A stretch of 8,097 bases of DNA from Candidatus Izemoplasma sp. (lineage in GTDB: Bacteria > Bacillota_I > Bacilli_A > Izemoplasmatales > Izemoplasmataceae), in NCBI GenBank assembly GCA_007132145.1, contig SLPE01000028.1, positions 1-8,097 of the forward strand, given 5' to 3'. The notes under the pieces are model-generated. The model ran no database searches. It saw nothing but the letters and a program-made list of their open reading frames with translations, and was not told the DNA's origin. The translations under genes and the position numbers were made by a program. Position 1 is the stretch's first letter, and every line of letters begins with the position of its first letter. Shown in pieces: positions 7,235-8,097 of this stretch.

Positions 7235-7321
7235 ATGTTCAACTTTTTTTGTGTTTTCGGTCCAAAAAATGCAAAACAGGCAAAAAAGCCTGTCGAAAAA
7301 ATCTGGAAATTAGGCGGTTAA
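7235..7321 (+). CDS. Possible small cationic peptide of 28 residues
   Basis: ATG 7235 is preceded by AAAGAGG with about six bases of spacing, a usable ribosome binding site. The 28-residue product starts with a hydrophobic patch (MFNFFCVFG) with one cysteine. It continues with a lysine-rich part (KNAKQAKKPVEK, six lysines and one glutamate in the whole peptide) and ends in IWKLGG. The size, charge and hydrophobic-then-basic layout are compatible with a signalling, toxic or membrane-active peptide, but I recognise no family. Codons 14-20 overlap the first A6-loop hairpin, and the second hairpin lies 42 bases after the stop. No clear promoter is found upstream; TTGATA at 7204 lacks a well-spaced -10. 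It may be a chance frame, since 28 codons are short. Confidence 0.3.
   Translation: MFNFFCVFGPKNAKQAKKPVEKIWKLGG
7276..7293. repeat. A6-loop hairpin, copy 1
   Basis: ACAGGC and GCCTGT form a perfect 6-bp stem around six A. The 14-base core AGGCAAAAAAGCCT (7278-7291) recurs exactly at 7367-7380. Read on the - strand, the stem is followed by a T-rich run, so it could act as a weak terminator in that direction. On the + strand no U-tract follows. Confidence 0.6.
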
Positions 7322-7363
7322 TCAGAAAGATACGGCTTGGTTGTGGAATTTGGTCAAAAATTC

Positions 7364-7383
7364 AATAGGCAAAAAAGCCTATT
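7364..7383. repeat. A6-loop hairpin, copy 2
   Basis: AATAGGC and GCCTATT form a perfect 7-bp stem around six A, sharing the 14-base core of copy 1, 89 bases away. The flanks differ, but the outer pairs are kept complementary (AC...GT in copy 1, AAT...ATT in copy 2), so structure is preserved more than sequence. A short T run (7382-7385) and a later TTTTT follow on the + strand, so it may be a weak terminator for the small upstream frame. Confidence 0.6.
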
Positions 7384-7470
7384 TTGCAGGTTTTTCTCCA
7401 ACCCCCTATTTTACGCGTGGTATTCGGGTAATTATGGAGACGGGGTTGTATGAGTTAACCAAGGCGACTA

Positions 7471-7498
7471 TTGTCTTGGATTGTCTGTGTGGTATAAT
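7471..7498 (+). promoter_or_regulatory. Promoter of the InlB-repeat lipoprotein gene
   Basis: A perfect -10 box TATAAT (7493-7498) has an extended -10 TGG just before it (7490-7492). TTGTCT (7471-7476) is a fair -35 box at 16 bases. A second TTGTCT starts at 7481, exactly ten bases later, and may be a binding site for a regulator. The transcript would start near 7505 and carry a leader of about 25 bases. Confidence 0.7.
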
Positions 7499-7530
7499 CA
7501 AAGTAACGAATAACCATGGAGGGATAAGTA

Positions 7531-8097
7531 ATGTTAAAAAAAGCATGGATACTTTTGGTGTTTATCTTTATAGGTGCAATCACCATGGCGTGCGCAGAAG
7601 ATTTTGATCCAAGGGATCGAACGCCAAAGGACAGAAGACCTATTGAGCGGCTATCACTCATCTTCAATGTGAACGGAGGAGGGGAAGTTGCCTCAATATC
7701 AAATATCGATTACGGGGATACCGTTACCTTACCCATCCCAACGCGTGAAAACTACGTGTTTATAGGATGGTTTTTGTATGAACAAGATGTAGAGATAGTT
7801 ATTGACAATAATACAGAAATATTAGGTGATTGGACCCTACATGCACATTGGAAGATTAAGTCATACGAGGTTGTGTTCAAAGATTATAATGACATGATTT
7901 TTAGTGTACAGACTATTGAACACGGAAGTGACGCCACTGCACCTGATGACCCAATCAAAGAAGGGCATACCTTTACTGGTTGGAGTGAAGACTACACAGG
8001 TATCACAGAAGATACGACAATCTACGCAGAGTATGAGATTAATACCTTTACTGTGACCTTCCTGGACGCAGATAGCACGGAGTTAAAAGTCGAAACC
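7531..8097 (+). CDS. Lipoprotein with InlB-type (Listeria-Bacteroides) repeats, 3' end missing
   Basis: The frame is open for 189 codons to the window end, so the gene continues outside. ATG 7531 has GGAGGG seven bases upstream. The first 21 residues form a lipoprotein signal: MLKKAWILLVFIFIGAITMAC with C21 as lipid-attachment residue; the box ITMAC is less standard than LxGC. After a charged spacer (to about 40) come B-repeats like those of Listeria InlB (PF09479). Repeat 1 (about 41-108) has FNVNGGG, YGDTVTLPIPTRENYVFIGWF and LHAHW; repeat 2 (about 111-169) has VVFKDYND, IEHGSDATAPDDPIKEGHTFTGW and IYAEYE; a third starts with TFTVTFLDADS. Such repeats form extended stalks on cell surfaces, and what lies at the tip is unseen. 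Codon use is AT-rich compared with the genes to the left. It has its own promoter, and the Lgt of this window would lipidate it. Confidence 0.85.
   Translation, partial: MLKKAWILLVFIFIGAITMACAEDFDPRDRTPKDRRPIERLSLIFNVNGGGEVASISNIDYGDTVTLPIPTRENYVFIGWFLYEQDVEIVIDNNTEILGDWTLHAHWKIKSYEVVFKDYNDMIFSVQTIEHGSDATAPDDPIKEGHTFTGWSEDYTGITEDTTIYAEYEINTFTVTFLDADSTELKVET

Larger units (their letters stand above)
7137..7470. other. AT-richer stretch without a large gene
   Basis: Between the tRNA terminator and the lipoprotein promoter I see no sizeable gene on either strand and no remnant that I recognise. It holds a possible 28-codon gene (7235-7321), two related hairpins with A6 loops (7276-7293 and 7364-7383), a run of seven T after 7242, and a 7-bp inverted repeat CAACCCC/GGGGTTG (7399-7405 and 7442-7448) without obvious meaning. 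Composition is clearly poorer in G+C than the genes to the left. The open frame at 7341-7607 crosses the lipoprotein promoter and start in another frame and is not a likely gene. Confidence 0.5.

Noticed and set aside
7014..7235. Open frame over tRNA-Glu and the terminator
   Set aside because: It crosses a complete tRNA and a terminator stem; not a protein gene.
7291..7297. TGTCGAA, equal to a Spo0A box core
   Set aside because: A single 7-base match inside the hairpin/small-frame region, with no evidence of sporulation genes in the window; likely chance.
7399..7448. Inverted repeat CAACCCC / GGGGTTG with a 36-base interval
   Set aside because: Short arms, long loop and no T tract; not convincing as a riboswitch or terminator.
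7341..7607. Open frame of 88 codons across the lipoprotein promoter
   Set aside because: It overlaps the promoter, ribosome binding site and start of the lipoprotein gene in another frame, and has no good ribosome binding site.
7093..8097. Second copy of the tRNA-Glu 3' end as an att site
   Set aside because: Looked for the T-arm/acceptor sequence downstream in the window and found none.

Overview
The window looks like chromosomal DNA from a low-to-moderate GC Bacillota (Firmicutes). My guess is the Bacilli side, near Erysipelotrichales, Acholeplasmatales or Izemoplasmatales. The reasons are the lgt-trxB...whiA gene order, strong AGGAGG-type ribosome binding sites, a tRNA-Ser/tRNA-Glu pair with encoded CCA ends, and a lipoprotein with InlB-type B-repeats. 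UGA is used as a stop (lgt, trxB, acpS, tex), so this is not a code-4 mollicute. The lineage is an inference.

Left part (1-6855): a GC-richer block, all on the + strand and very tightly packed. The order is lgt (3' part only), trxB, a CmpB-type multi-span membrane protein, a second membrane protein resembling Mpv17/PMP22, whiA, acpS, a membrane-anchored double thioredoxin-fold protein without any cysteine, and tex. Most junctions are stop/start overlaps or gaps of a few bases, so translational coupling is likely. The functions are envelope and housekeeping: lipoprotein lipidation (Lgt), thiol reduction (TrxB), division/chromosome control (WhiA), activation of acyl carrier protein (AcpS) and transcription accessory work (Tex). 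In Bacillus-type genomes the genes before whiA are usually rapZ (yvcJ) and yvcK; here two membrane-protein genes occupy that place.

Middle (6875-7136): a near-consensus promoter, tRNA-Ser(GCU), a 2-base gap, tRNA-Glu(UUC) and an 11-bp-stem intrinsic terminator make a self-contained tRNA operon.

Right part (7137-8097): base composition falls visibly and codon choice turns AT-rich (ATA, AAT and GAT become common). About 390 bases without a large gene hold a possible 28-residue cationic peptide gene, two copies of a hairpin with an A6 loop, and a good extended -10 promoter. A lipoprotein made of InlB-type repeats follows and runs off the window end. This side may be an accessory insertion next to the tRNA genes, but no integrase or second att copy lies inside the window.

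No clear novel multi-gene system is present. The best leads are a TrxB without the NADPH-binding HRRxxxR motif, the cysteine-free double thioredoxin-fold protein, a probable AUC start in tex, the bacterial Mpv17-like protein, and the small peptide/hairpin region after the tRNAs.
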